A stretch of DNA of 64,000 bases. It comes from Tetrahymena thermophila SB210. Its lineage: Eukaryota > Ciliophora > Oligohymenophorea > Hymenostomatida > Tetrahymenidae. The DNA is taken from assembly GCF_000189635.1 (NCBI RefSeq), contig NW_002476381.1, positions 124,001 through 188,000 on the forward strand. The letters run 5' to 3'. The translations under genes and the position numbers were made by a program. The notes beneath the pieces were generated by a model. That model made no database searches. It worked only from the letters and a program-made list of their open reading frames with translations, and was not told the origin of the DNA. Position 1 is the first letter of the stretch, and every line of letters starts with the position of its first letter. Positions 1 to 11,461 of this stretch are shown one piece after another.

Positions 1-34
1 TTAACATGAAAAAAAATAATAATAAAAAAATCAA

Positions 35-517
35 ATGACTATTAAAATCAACTAAAATCCTAAAGTCTCTTTTTTGGCATAAAAATCAAAAAAAATTTAT
101 AAATCAACAAAGCATACAAAAAAGGCTAGTTATCTTACTGTAAATGAGAATAAATTTAACTAAATTTCTTAAGTTAGTAAACATCATTTATACTTGAATG
201 ATTTAATCACTAACCTTAACCCTGATGAATTAATATCTATCATAAGCTAATTTGACTAATTGACTATCTAAGAAGTCTCTCCTTATAATTACATAGCTCA
301 GTACTAAAAAAAGGTTATGGACTTTGATTTCAATGAAGAAACGGATGAACTGTTTGAAGTTTATAATGACATCACTATTGTAATCAAATTTGAAATTAAA
401 TAAATTATTGAATGCTCTACTAGATATACAATTTTATTTTAAAATTTGTCTAAATAATATGATATTGAATATTAAAATCTCAAAAGCGACTTGATCCAAA
501 ATATCATTTCTTTTTGA
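35..517 (+). CDS. Unknown protein, three-copy tandem family, copy A (160 aa)
   Basis: Not recognised. This is a single exon, open from the ATG to a TGA, with TAA/TAG read as Gln. The first ~50 residues are basic and poorly conserved among the copies. From about residue 55 it matches copies B and C closely: a DLITNLNPDELI block, then an acidic DFDFNEETDEL block, and a C-terminal SKQYDIEYQNLKSDLIQNI block. There is no signal peptide, membrane segment or cysteine motif, so it is probably soluble. A short upstream frame beginning at base 6 ends in a TGA that overlaps this start codon, which supports starting here. Function is unknown. The shared core and similar length across three copies argue for a real gene. 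Confidence 0.75.
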
Positions 518-3099
518 AGATAAAGGTCTTTCTGACATGATAGACAATTTTGTAATTAATTTCTACTGCTGCATACAAAAATGAATTGTAAAATTTATTA
601 TAAATTTTAAAATTTAACTTTAACTAAATTTTAAAAAAATTAAATCTTCTTGCTTAAACAACTGAAATTAGAAGAAAATATTTAACAAAATAAGAATTAT
701 CTCTTCATTTCTTTCTTGATTCTCACTGTAAATAATCCTAATTAATCAACTTTATATATATAAAAATAAGAATTTTAATCTTAGTTAATAATTTATTTGT
801 GTATATATTCATTCCTCTTTATTTTTGTTGAAATCTATTCTAAAATTTAAATTATTTTTATTTTTTATTCTAAATCTTTCAAAAATGCTCAAAATAAAAT
901 ATTTCAATTCAATAAAAACTAAAAATAAATAAAAGAAATAAATAAATAAATGAATCAATCAATCAAGATTAAATATCATCCTTGAACTGATAGATGAAAA
1001 AAAGCTAATTAGAAAACCAATCAAATAAATTATAAATAATGAATGAAAAAAATTTAAATGATTTAATCTTATGAACTAGAAAGGAAATTAAAAATATCAA
1101 AATATAAAGGTGACAAGACAAATATTAATTAATCTGTCTACTTTATTAACAATTAAAATTGATAGAAATAAAATTAAGTCTGATTAATTTAATCTTTCTA
1201 TCTAGATATATAAAAAATACTTTGCCAAGCATGTTTAATTCAAAAAAATAAATATAAGTGGATTTTTTATATTAAAAGCCATTTTTTCTCACTAAATTTT
1301 CATTTTATTAAAATTAATTTTATTTATTAAGTAAAAAATTAATAAATTAAATGCCTAAATTTTTCATTCGTTTTTTAAAAGTTTCAAAAAGTTTTGTGCA
1401 TAAAAGAAATCAAAAAGCTTTATACATTTTAATATATTCATAAAGGTATGCACATAATAATGTAAGAAAAATATGAAAAACTATATTAATCATTGAAAAT
1501 TTTTTGTATCTATTTCATTATATTCATTATTTTTTTAATATAAAATAAAACACTTTTATTTAGATGATCAAAAGATAATTAATCAAATAAATACAGATAC
1601 ATTAAGATTTTTTTCATAGAATTTACTTATAATAAATTTTAACTACATTTCTTATCAATTATTTATTCATTTTTCCTTTTTATCTTTTTTTGATTTTTTA
1701 AATAACAAACAAATAATTTTCTTTTTAGTCTTTTATGATTAAAATTTATTTTAAAATCTACTTTTTAGTTGTAACTCTAAAATATTTTTATATAAACTCT
1801 TTAAATAATAAATAAATCAATTATACATATATACTTGTTATGAAATAAGTGTATTTTAACAAACTAAAACTTTGATAAAATCTTACTTATTTACTTTTAC
1901 TAAAAGAGAATTAATATTTTTTTTGATAGATATAAGCATTTTTTAGACTATAAAAACAAACTTGCCTAAAAATATCTTAAAGAAATTTTAGTAAATGATA
2001 ATAGTTTTAATATAAGTTAAAGACAGACACTTATTTTGTTAAGTATTTAAAAATAATTTATTTTACCTTCTTTGATTAGAAGAAAAAAAATACACTAAAT
2101 TATCAAGTTAATACTAAAATTCCTTTTGATTAATATACTTATTATTACATGCTATGAATAAGTGTTTGATAGATTAACTTCTTAAGAGTAGCGTAAATTA
2201 AAATATTTGTAATTATTTAATAATACTAAGAAATATCTAAAAAGAATATTTATTTTCTTACCATTTAAATTATTCTATTTGTAAAAAAAAATTGACTATA
2301 TATTTTATTTTTCTCCTTATTTTTGATCTATCTTTAGTATATATATTCTTAAATTTATTATAAAAATACTATTAGTGAATTTTTAGATTAAAATTTTATT
2401 TATGATTTACTAAAATATTTATATTCATTTAAAATCATAGACATTTGCATTTTTATAGCTTCATATTTTAAATGCTCATTAAAAGCCTTTAAATTCCATT
2501 AAAGTTTTTGCAATTATCTTCGTTGTTTACAAAATTAAATTTTATATTTTTTTAATTTGAGATAAAATATTCTCATCTCAAAATAAAAAAATTAAATTGG
2601 AAATTTATTCTCAAAAATATTGATTTTGTTTTTTATCTATTTTAATATTTCAATAAATTTTACTGGTCAGTAAAAAAAAAGTAAATTAATAGAGGCAGTC
2701 CTTTTAGAATGTGTCTCTTCTAATGAATATCTATTTTTTATATATAAATATGTATAAAATAGTTTATTCTTATTTAGCGTTATAAACCAAAATAATTTAT
2801 TTAATTATTTTATTGATGTAAGTTTATTGAATTAATATAAAATATTTATTTAATTGTTTGAAAAAAAAGAATTTTATACTTATTTATTAATTAAAAATCA
2901 AAAAATTAATAAAAGTAAAAAAAAATTGTTTTTGAAACTATGTAATAGCAAAAAAATTAAAAGTGTTTTGTTGTTTTGATTAATAATTCAAAAATTGTAT
3001 GCGGCGATGATTAATTTACATAATTAATTTCAAAATAAATAAAAATAAAATAACAAAAAAAAATAATCTAAATAAATACATTAATTAATACATAACCAA
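518..3099. other. Intergenic AT-rich stretch, copy A to copy B
   Basis: About 2.6 kb of A/T homopolymer-rich sequence with frequent TGA in all frames. No coding region, RNA gene or element could be recognised. Confidence 0.6.
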
Positions 3100-3594
3100 A
3101 TGGCAATCTAATTCAACTAAATTTCTCTCAATCTTTTAGGCTAGTCTAAGATAAAAAAGTAGATTTAAAAAATTTCTAAATAATCAAGACATAATAAAAA
3201 AAATAATTACCTTGCTGTCAATCAATAGAATATTATCTAAATTTCCAAGGTCAGTAAAAACCATCTATATTTGAGTGATTTAATCACTAACCTTAATCCT
3301 GAAGAATTAATATCAATCTTGAGCTTATATAACTAATTGTCTATCCAAGAAATATCTCCTTACAAATACTTAGCTTAATACAAAAAAAAAATAATCGACT
3401 TTGATTACAATGAAGAAACAGAAGAAATATTTGAAGTTTATAATGATATCACTATTGGAATAATATTTGAAATTAAATAAATAAGTGAATGCTCTACTCA
3501 ATATACAATCTTATTCTAAAACTTATCTAAATAATACGATATCGAATATCAAAATCTCAAAAGTGACTTGATTCAAAATATTATTTAATATTGA
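3100..3594 (+). CDS. Unknown protein, three-copy tandem family, copy B (164 aa)
   Basis: Not recognised. This is a single-exon paralogue of copies A and C. The N-terminal ~55 residues differ (many Gln, Asn and Lys), while the rest follows the family: an HLYLSDLITNLNPEELI block, an acidic DFDYNEETEE block with EVYNDITIG after it, then ISECSTQYTILFQNLSKQYD. It ends NIIQY rather than the NIISF of A and C. The reading frame stays open for another 33 codons after the TGA (to 3696); this is discussed under findings. It is predicted to be soluble. It shares strand and orientation with the other two copies, consistent with tandem duplication. Confidence 0.72.
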
Positions 3595-5592
3595 AGAAAT
3601 AGATTCAACTTCATTACATTTTTCAATTAAGAAGCTATAGCTAATATAGAATAAACAATAAATTTAGCAAATTATTCATTAAAATATATTTTCTGATAAT
3701 TTAAGGAAATATTAAAAGTACTTTATATATATTTGTATTAAATGTTTCAATTTTATTACTCATTTGTAAATATTTTAATAATTAATTTATTACTATTTTA
3801 AAATTATTTACTGATTATTAAGAAAAGATTAAAAGAACTATATATATTTTTTTATTAATTTCAATTTTATAACTTATTTGTAAATATTTTTTATTATTAC
3901 TATTTTAAAATTAATTTTAATCTAAAAACCTAATTTTATAAAAAAATTGTCTGAAGTATATTAATTAATACATAGATATAATTTATTCTAAAAAAATAAT
4001 TTAATAAGTCAGGTATAATTATCAATTAGAGTTTCGAGTTTCTAATTTAAAGTTTTGCTTTTTAAAAATGAAAAATTTAGATTTTTATCTTATATTATTA
4101 TCAATTGCTTTTCATGTATGTATATATGTATCTTTAACTAGCAGAATATATAAAATTTTAGCTTAAAAAATTCAATTTTCATTGAAGTAATCTTAAATTT
4201 ATTAAGGGGATATCTGGCGCAAAGATTGATCTAATGCTGTTGTCAATTGTCAATTTTTGCTTTTCATAATTAAGGTAAATAAATTGATGATTTTGTGTTA
4301 CTGATAAATCTTACAAAAGTATATTTAGTAAAGTAAATCTAAATAAAATAAAAGTTAAAATTATTGAGATAAATAAGAAAAAAATTTTAGCTCTTAATTA
4401 AATCTAAAGAAATTTAAGAAAGATAAACATTTCAATATTTTGTGTTTTAAGTAATCTAAAATAATTAAAATTGATTGGACAAACATGATTTTTTCCTTAC
4501 TTTTTACAATTTTAAAATAACAAAATTAACTATAAGATGCTTAAATATTATAAATAAGCTTACATATAGATAATAAAATCATCACAAATTTATTTTAGAG
4601 TTATTTTAACTTTCTTTAAGCTTTTAAAATGTATCTTTACTATAAATATATTTGATATTTTAAATATAAGTTATTTATAGTAAAAAAATATATCAATTTT
4701 TATATGAATGTGAATTTTATTTTATTCTAATTTAGGACTTATTGTTTATAAATGATGAATATTTTATATTTGTATTCTTTTTAATATAATTAATAAATGC
4801 CTATATTATATATTTAACATGTTTTGTATTCATATTTTAAAATAGTATAATTTGAAATATCCTAGTAATCTAAATTTATTTGTTTATTATTTTTTTGTCA
4901 GTACTAACTAACTAACAAATTAATTGTGATAATTAAAATAGTTGTTTCGAAATTAATAAAATAATAACTTTTGATTTTATACTTTCACAAGTTAAGTAAA
5001 CATTTGTAAAAATTAAAAATTTAAGAATAAATCAAGTAAAAATATTAATAATTTATTTTATTTTAAAAAAATTCTTTTATGTCTCTGTCTAAAAAAATTT
5101 TGAAGAAAAATAATAATAAGCTAGCTGCTAAACATTTAAAAATAGAAAGATTAAATATACCCAGTAATATAAAATCTTTAGAACAATTCATCTTCATTCA
5201 ATTCCTACCCATTTTTAAATTTAATAATATAATTTGAATTTATCTCAACCCCTCTATATCTACTTCATTTTTTGAGCTCGTATAGTATTTATTTGCATTT
5301 CAACTGAAATAAAACTTTCTATTTTAATAAAATTCAATTGTTTTACTTAATATTAACTAAAAAATATTTTTAATTATTCATTTAAAAGCTAAAATAATTT
5401 ATTTTGGTATTAATTTGTTAAAAATAATTTAAAAAAGAAAGAATTTAAGAAAATTTTATATAAAAGTATTTTTTACTCATATTGAATAATATAAGAGATC
5501 AGTTGAATCAATAATTTTAATAAACAAATTAATAATTAAAACAAAGAAAATCAATTCAAACAAAAAAAAAAGAAACAAAATTAATAATTTAA
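3595..5592. other. Intergenic AT-rich stretch, copy B to copy C
   Basis: About 2 kb, mostly A/T. Its first 100 bases continue the frame of copy B beyond the stop. A less AT-rich island lies at 4205-4265 and is treated as a possible small RNA in the findings. Nothing else was recognised. Confidence 0.55.
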
Positions 5593-6093
5593 ATGACTAT
5601 TAAAACTAGCTAATCACCTTCTCCCTCTATCAATTCTTTTAATAAATAGATTAATAAGTAAATACAAACAATATCCAAAGATAGAAACCACAAGAAAAAA
5701 AGCTATTACAATAATGTTGAAGAATAGAAAATAAAATAAATTTCCAAAGTAAGTAAAGACCATTTATACATGGGCGATTTAATAACTAATCTTAATCCTG
5801 ATGAACTAATTTACATATTGAATTAATATCCCTCCTTTTCTATCTAAGAAGAATTCCCATACTAATACACTGCTTAATACTAAAAAAATGTTATCGACTT
5901 TGATTTTGATGAAGAGACAGATGAATTAATTTAAGTTTAAAATTAAATTACTATTAAAATTAGGTTTGAAATTAAGTAAATAAGTGAATGCTCTACTCAA
6001 TTTACAATTTTATTTTAAAATATATCCAAATAATACGATATTGAATATTAAAATCTCAAAGCTGATTTAATTTAAAATATTATTTCTTTTTGA
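5593..6093 (+). CDS. Unknown protein, three-copy tandem family, copy C (166 aa)
   Basis: Not recognised. Single exon, 166 residues. It begins MTIKTSQSPSPS, so it shares the MTIK start with copy A (MTIKINQ). The family core follows: HLYMGDLITNLNPDELI, DFDFDEETDEL, ISECSTQFTILFQNISKQYD, ending NIISF before TGA. The central part is less conserved than in A and B (for instance IQVQNQITIKIRFEIK where A has FEVYNDITIVIKFEIK), so this copy may be under weaker constraint. It is convergent with the EB1 gene that follows on the other strand. Function is unknown. Confidence 0.72.
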
Positions 6094-7013
6094 AGTTATA
6101 ATTCTAATAAGTTTGATAAAGTGCTATTTATAAAACTATAATAGTTAAAAAATATATATAAATATTAATTAATTGATTGTATTGATAATTTATTTTATTA
6201 CTTTTGTAATTTTAATTAAAATTTTTGATTTATTAATAATTAATTTCCTTAATTTTTTTGATTTTGTTTTTATTTGATTTATTAATAAGCTTATTTATTA
6301 ACTTGAATAATTAAAAGATATTAATTTGGTGAAAAAATAAATGATTTACTTATTCATCTTAATTTAAGTATCTGCTCTTGCTAAAAGTTATATATCAAAA
6401 TAGCTTAAGTTTAGTAAATTTTCATATTGTAAATAGAGGATTTCTTAAGAAGTAAATTTAATATATAAAAAATCTAATTTTATTTTATTAAAGAATAATT
6501 GGCAAATAAACAAATATTGTTATTACATTTAATGATTTAAAGTATAAAAGCAATATCATTTAAATAATTAGCAAAAATTAATTCTTTTTTTCTTTTCGAA
6601 AATTATAGTTAATTCGCTATAATATTATTTTAGTATGTTCTATATTTAGAATGAATTTTTTAATTTCTGCAGTTTTAAGCAGCTACTTTACTCTAAAATA
6701 AATAGAAAATAATGTAATTAAAATGATAAAAAAACAGGATGCTGAAAAATAAAAACCAGTATTTTATAATCCAAAATTTTTAACAAAATTTAAAAGACAT
6801 ATACACTATTTATATATATTTATATAAAGATAATCAAATAAAAGTTAATTAAATGTATTTTTGTGTATTTTTATACTCAAATTAAAGTAAAAAAACTTCA
6901 AAATTAAGATAGTTGTTTAAATTTATAATATTTATTTAGTAAGTTTTAAAAAATCTTTTAGATTTATTTCCTATTTTTTTTTAGTTATGGTTTTGTTTCA
7001 AATTCCATTTTTG
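6094..7013. other. Convergent intergenic stretch, copy C to EB1 gene
   Basis: Holds the 3' flanks of two converging genes. AT-rich; no gene, RNA or repeat element recognised. Confidence 0.6.
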
Positions 7014-9332
7014 TCAATTTTGTATAACATTTAAAATTTAATTCATAGCTGAGTCATAATCACACTAGCATAGCTGGATGATTTGAAATATCTTCAATAT
7101 TTTATCCTTATTTGAAGAATTTTTCACAAAATTATTTTCTGCTTATAATGTTTAATCTAAATCTTCTTTATTGTTAATTTATACTGTAGTTTGATTATAT
7201 CTTTCAGAGCCTTTAGAAAAGTTTTCATTATCTTCATTTTTCTTTTATTTTTTGCAAATAGGAGTTTCATATGAGTTTTATGAATCAAGATCATCTAAAT
7301 TATTTTAAATTTGATTTATTTTATCATTCTTTTCTAGTTTACTAAAAGAGCTACTAACATCTTCTGTTATGTTCTGTTAAATTTGAATTGAATTTGAATT
7401 GGTATTATTTTAATATTCTCCGTTTTAATTTCTATCACATTCTTAGTTGGATGCTGATTCTTAAGAGCATATATTCCTATACAAGATATTACTTTCCTAA
7501 GAATCGCTTTACTATGAAAAACTGTTACTCTGATTAATTTAACCTGGTTTTTCATTTACTATTTTGTTTTCATTACAATTAAAGATATTATTTTAATTTT
7601 TTTATTCAGCCTTAAAAAAATTATCTTTAAAGTTTTTTTCTTCAAACTAACAATTTTATTAATGGTTTATTGTTTCTGCTTGTGGCTTTTCTTAGTCATC
7701 AAATTGTTATTATTATTTATTTTAAGAAATATCTTTTTTAAAAAAGGAATCGCCCTAAAAATCTAATTTGACTTCTTTTGTGATTTATAAATTTGAATTA
7801 GATGGTGATTTATCTTCGTACTATGATTATTTCTAGAAAATGTCTAAATTACTTTTTTCAGACGTTTCGCTATTCTTTTTTAAAAGAATTTATGAAACTT
7901 CTGTCAATTGTTAGAATTTACTAAGCAAATTGCTAGTGGATAGAGAAGGTGTTTTCTTTTCATAAGATTTATCACAACTAAATTTATTTGAATTGTTGCT
8001 ACTAGCCGCATCAAAATCTTTCTCATTATTAATATTAAAGAAATTATTCTAATTTGATTAAGAATTAAAATTTTATGCTCTTTATTTACTAAAAAAGCTG
8101 CTTTCAATAATTGAAGTGCCTTGATTATTTTGATTTCCTTAATTTCCATATTTATTAGCAATAAATTTATTTTAATTTTAATCATTAAGTTCACTTTATA
8201 ATTTTTCTTTTTAGAAAAAACTACAAGTGTTGTCTTATGTCTTTTGTCCTTCGCTTTTTCCAAAGAATTAGCTGAATTCCTTATTACTATTACCTGCTTC
8301 AAAGAAAGAATTTTTAGGAGTTATTGATTAATTTTACTCTCCTCTTTAAAAAAATGAGTTGCTTGTTTAATTTAAAGAGGCGGATTATTTAGGAGGATTC
8401 ATTTAATAAGATTATTGCTTGATTTAAGCTGAACCACAACTACTACTTTAAGGGGAGTTATTAGAAAAGAAAGAGGACTATTTAAGGGGTGTACTTTCAC
8501 TTTTAAAAAGCCCCTAAACATTATTATTGCTAGAGTAGCTTTCACTTTCTGGAAATTCAGGTTCATGTTATGAAGAAAATGAACTACTAGAAAAATCGTC
8601 AAGTGTTAGCTTTTCATTAGGATTTCTGAAGAAAAGAGTTTATTTAGGAAGGACACCACCTTTGCAAAATCCAAAATAAGGAACAACATTTCCTCTTCTT
8701 TTTAATGCATCATAACCTCTCCCTTTTTCTTTGCAATTGATATCAAAGTAAGCTTTCATCCATTAAGCAAATTCTAAATTGTCTTAGTACTTTGCCTTAG
8801 CTAATTTATTGACCTTATTAATGATAAAAGAAAAATATAAGAAAATATTTTGTTTCTACTTATTCTAATTCCAAAAATTATGTGCAAAATGTTTTTTTTA
8901 TAAAAAAGAAAAATAAATTTTTTACTGGAATCATTTTAGGCACTTAAAGCTTATCAAAAGTTTGCTGCAAAATCTTGAAATTATGCAAAAAATCATATTC
9001 AAGCTTAGCAGTCCACTTTACTTTAGAAAGTGGAACTTATCCAGGATATATGACATCCAAAAGTTGGCAGTACATAGTACCACTACCAAGCTATTCTATT
9101 AAAGTCATATTAACCTATTTGGATTTAAAAAAAGTATTAAAAAGACAATTTTCTTATAATTATCAGGTGTTTTATTTAAAAAAACAGCCACAGTCTTAAA
9201 TGAAATGGGCAATAAAATATTAATTACCTTAAGCAAATCATTAATCCATGCTAATATCTCATTTTTGGATATAAAATTTTTGCCTATTACTGAGCTCTTC
9301 TTTGCTGAAGATGCTGAATTTGTATGCGACAT
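7014..9332 (-). CDS. EB1: EB1-family microtubule plus-end tracking protein (697 aa)
   Basis: Binds growing microtubule plus ends and recruits partner proteins. Three exons read on the minus strand: 9228-9332, 8926-9114 and 7014-8813, all with GT..AG introns and consistent phase. The first ~135 residues are an EB1 calponin-homology domain: SKNEILAWINDLLK, then IEQLGSGTMYCQLLDVIYPG, VKWTAKLEYDFLHNFKILQ, PKMIPVNKLAKAKYQDNLEF and QWMKAYFD, in the order and spacing of the family. The last ~45 residues (KILKIFQIIQ followed by a MNQILNVI stretch) resemble the EB-homology dimer region. Between them lie about 500 residues rich in Gln, Asn, Ser and Lys. Ordinary EB1 is 250-350 residues, so this protein is about twice the usual length because of that linker. 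Start chosen at the first Met before the CH domain. It is divergent from the acidic-protein gene. Confidence 0.9.
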
Positions 9333-10494
9333 AAAATTGTATGAGAGAAAGCCTAAACTTATTTGTTTGAGTAGGATTGATTGATTGATTTTAGGATTAA
9401 CTAGTTTATGTTTTGTTTTTTAATCGCTGATAGAAATATAGATAAAAGTATTAATTTAAAGAAATCAATAAATAATGCAAAAAGATTGTACAAAAACAAA
9501 AACAAAAAAAGCAAATCAAAGAAATTAAAATGAAAAATCAATAATTAAATTATATAGGAAGAAGAAGTTATGAAAGAACGTATGGGAATTAAAGAGTATT
9601 AATAATTAATTTGATAAATTCTTTCTTATTTTAAATTATTATCTTTCTCATTTTCCCGCAAAATCTTTTTTTTGTTTGTTTATTTTTTCATTCACAAATT
9701 CTTTCTTTTATTAATTTTACAATTTCATAAAATAAAGTCGTTAGGATGCTTTTTTTGATTAATAATTAAGATTCGTTTTCATTTCTGCTTTAGATTCGCT
9801 TCTCTTAATTCTTAAATAATTTTAAATTTAATTTTTAAAAATGGATTTATTTATTTGTTTTCTAACAGGTTATTTCTAACCAACTCCCACATTTACCCAA
9901 TGAGTACACATACAAAGATGTATGTATATTTTAATTTAATTATTATTTTTAATTCTTTATTAATTTTTATTAAAATTTGTTATTTTGATTAAATCTTACA
10001 ACTCATCATTTTCCGCGAAATTATATTATTATTATTATTGAGAAAAATTATATTTCTTTCATTAATAATTAGAATGTAAATCATCTTCAAAATTATTACT
10101 ATTCATTTAACTTAAAGAAATTTATTTTTTAAATATTTATTGATTATAACCTAATTTACATTAATTTAATATTTTTTTCCTAAACTAAATCTCAAAAATT
10201 AAATATAAAATTAACTATTTCTATTAAAAAAAGATAACAATATGAATAATTAAAGCAATATGATTAAAACTTAGCAAAATCACATTTTATTTTAGAGGAT
10301 TTTTCTAATAAAATATTTAAATTTATTAATTCAATTATTTAATTTAAAAAATTTTTAAATTAAAACAAATTATTTGCTTTATATTTACTTTCTGAGTAAA
10401 TATTTTTAAATTATTAAAAAAATAAATATCCATAATTTGAAATAAGTACTTTTTTAGAATTAGCTACACAATATATAAAGATATTTCTTTTTAA
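9333..10494. other. Divergent intergenic region, EB1 / acidic protein
   Basis: About 1.2 kb between two divergent start codons, so it should contain both promoters. It is AT-rich with TTGA tandem runs near 9379-9392. No defined promoter motif can be named. Confidence 0.5.
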
Positions 10495-10926
10495 ATGTCA
10501 AACATTGATAAAATCTCAAAAGAATTAGAAGCTCATAAGAACGCAATAGTTGATGATAGATAATTAGAAGAAGAAGAGGAATAGAGAAGAAAGAAAAATT
10601 AAGAATTAATGGATAGATTTAATGCAATTAATGATTCTCTTAAGTTTGATGAGAATCTTTTGAAACCATCTGCATTCGAACTTAAATTCAAATAAGACTA
10701 GGAAGCAGGTAAAAGTAGTAAGTTAGATGATCTCGATCTAGAATTTAAATAAACGTTTGCTAAAATGGGAGAACTTATTTTTAATTCTGGTCTTTTTAAC
10801 TAACTTCAAAATCATTATTAGGAAGATGAGGAAAATTAATAGTAAAAATAAATAGAAGATGACGAAAGTGATGAAAAGGATTAAATTGAATAACAAGTAA
10901 ATAAAGAATAATAATAAGAAAAATGA
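10495..10926 (+). CDS. Small acidic charged protein, unknown (143 aa)
   Basis: Not recognised. Single exon ending in TGA. The N-terminal half is rich in Glu, Lys, Arg and Gln (an EEEEEQRRKKNQELMDRF stretch at about residues 36-53) and is likely helical or coiled-coil. A middle region contains FDENLLKPSAFELKFKQ and a hydrophobic segment, MGELIFNSGLFNQL, near residues 98-111. The C-terminus is acidic and Gln-rich (DDESDEKDQ). There is no signal peptide or membrane segment. Codon use matches the neighbouring genes, and the composition is far from that of the AT-rich flanks, which supports coding. Its 3' end converges on RPN11. Confidence 0.65.
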
Positions 10927-11461
10927 AAATATTATGAACCTAAACAACTTTATTGTTTTGTTTTATTTAAGAGAACCAATTTGCTTTTAATTTTATGAAA
11001 ATCTATTAAAAAATCTTTAAAAATATTAAGAAAAAAATGATAAAACGTTTTTTGTAAAATAAATCTAACTTTTATCATTAAAAGAAAGAATTCAACTTTT
11101 AAAAGAAACAAATTAAAATCTGGATTAACATGTTTAATACATATTAAAAAGTAGGAAAGCCATTAATATTATTTATTAATAATCTAAATGTAATTAATTT
11201 ATTTATGTATTTTAAATTCATCAAAAAATGAAGGTATTTTCAAGTGCAAATTAGAAGATAATTTATTATTATTTTAATGTAATCAAAATAAATTTTGAAA
11301 TTAAAAATGGCATGAGGTAATTTTATTGTGAAAGTGTGAAGCTAAGTTTCTATACAAATAAATTTTATATAAATAGTTGATAAATTTAAGTTTTTTAATG
11401 GAGAAGAATGTTTTTATTATATGGCTTATTCTATGTAATTTTATATCGCTTTTAATTTTAT
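10927..11461. other. Convergent intergenic stretch, acidic protein / RPN11
   Basis: Contains the two 3' flanks. AT-rich with poly-A/T runs; no further feature recognised. Confidence 0.55.

Noticed and set aside
7904-8302. 132-residue minus-strand frame inside the EB1 gene
   Set aside because: It overlaps the third EB1 exon in another frame. The EB1 frame is open throughout with TAA/TAG = Gln and is continuous with the CH domain.
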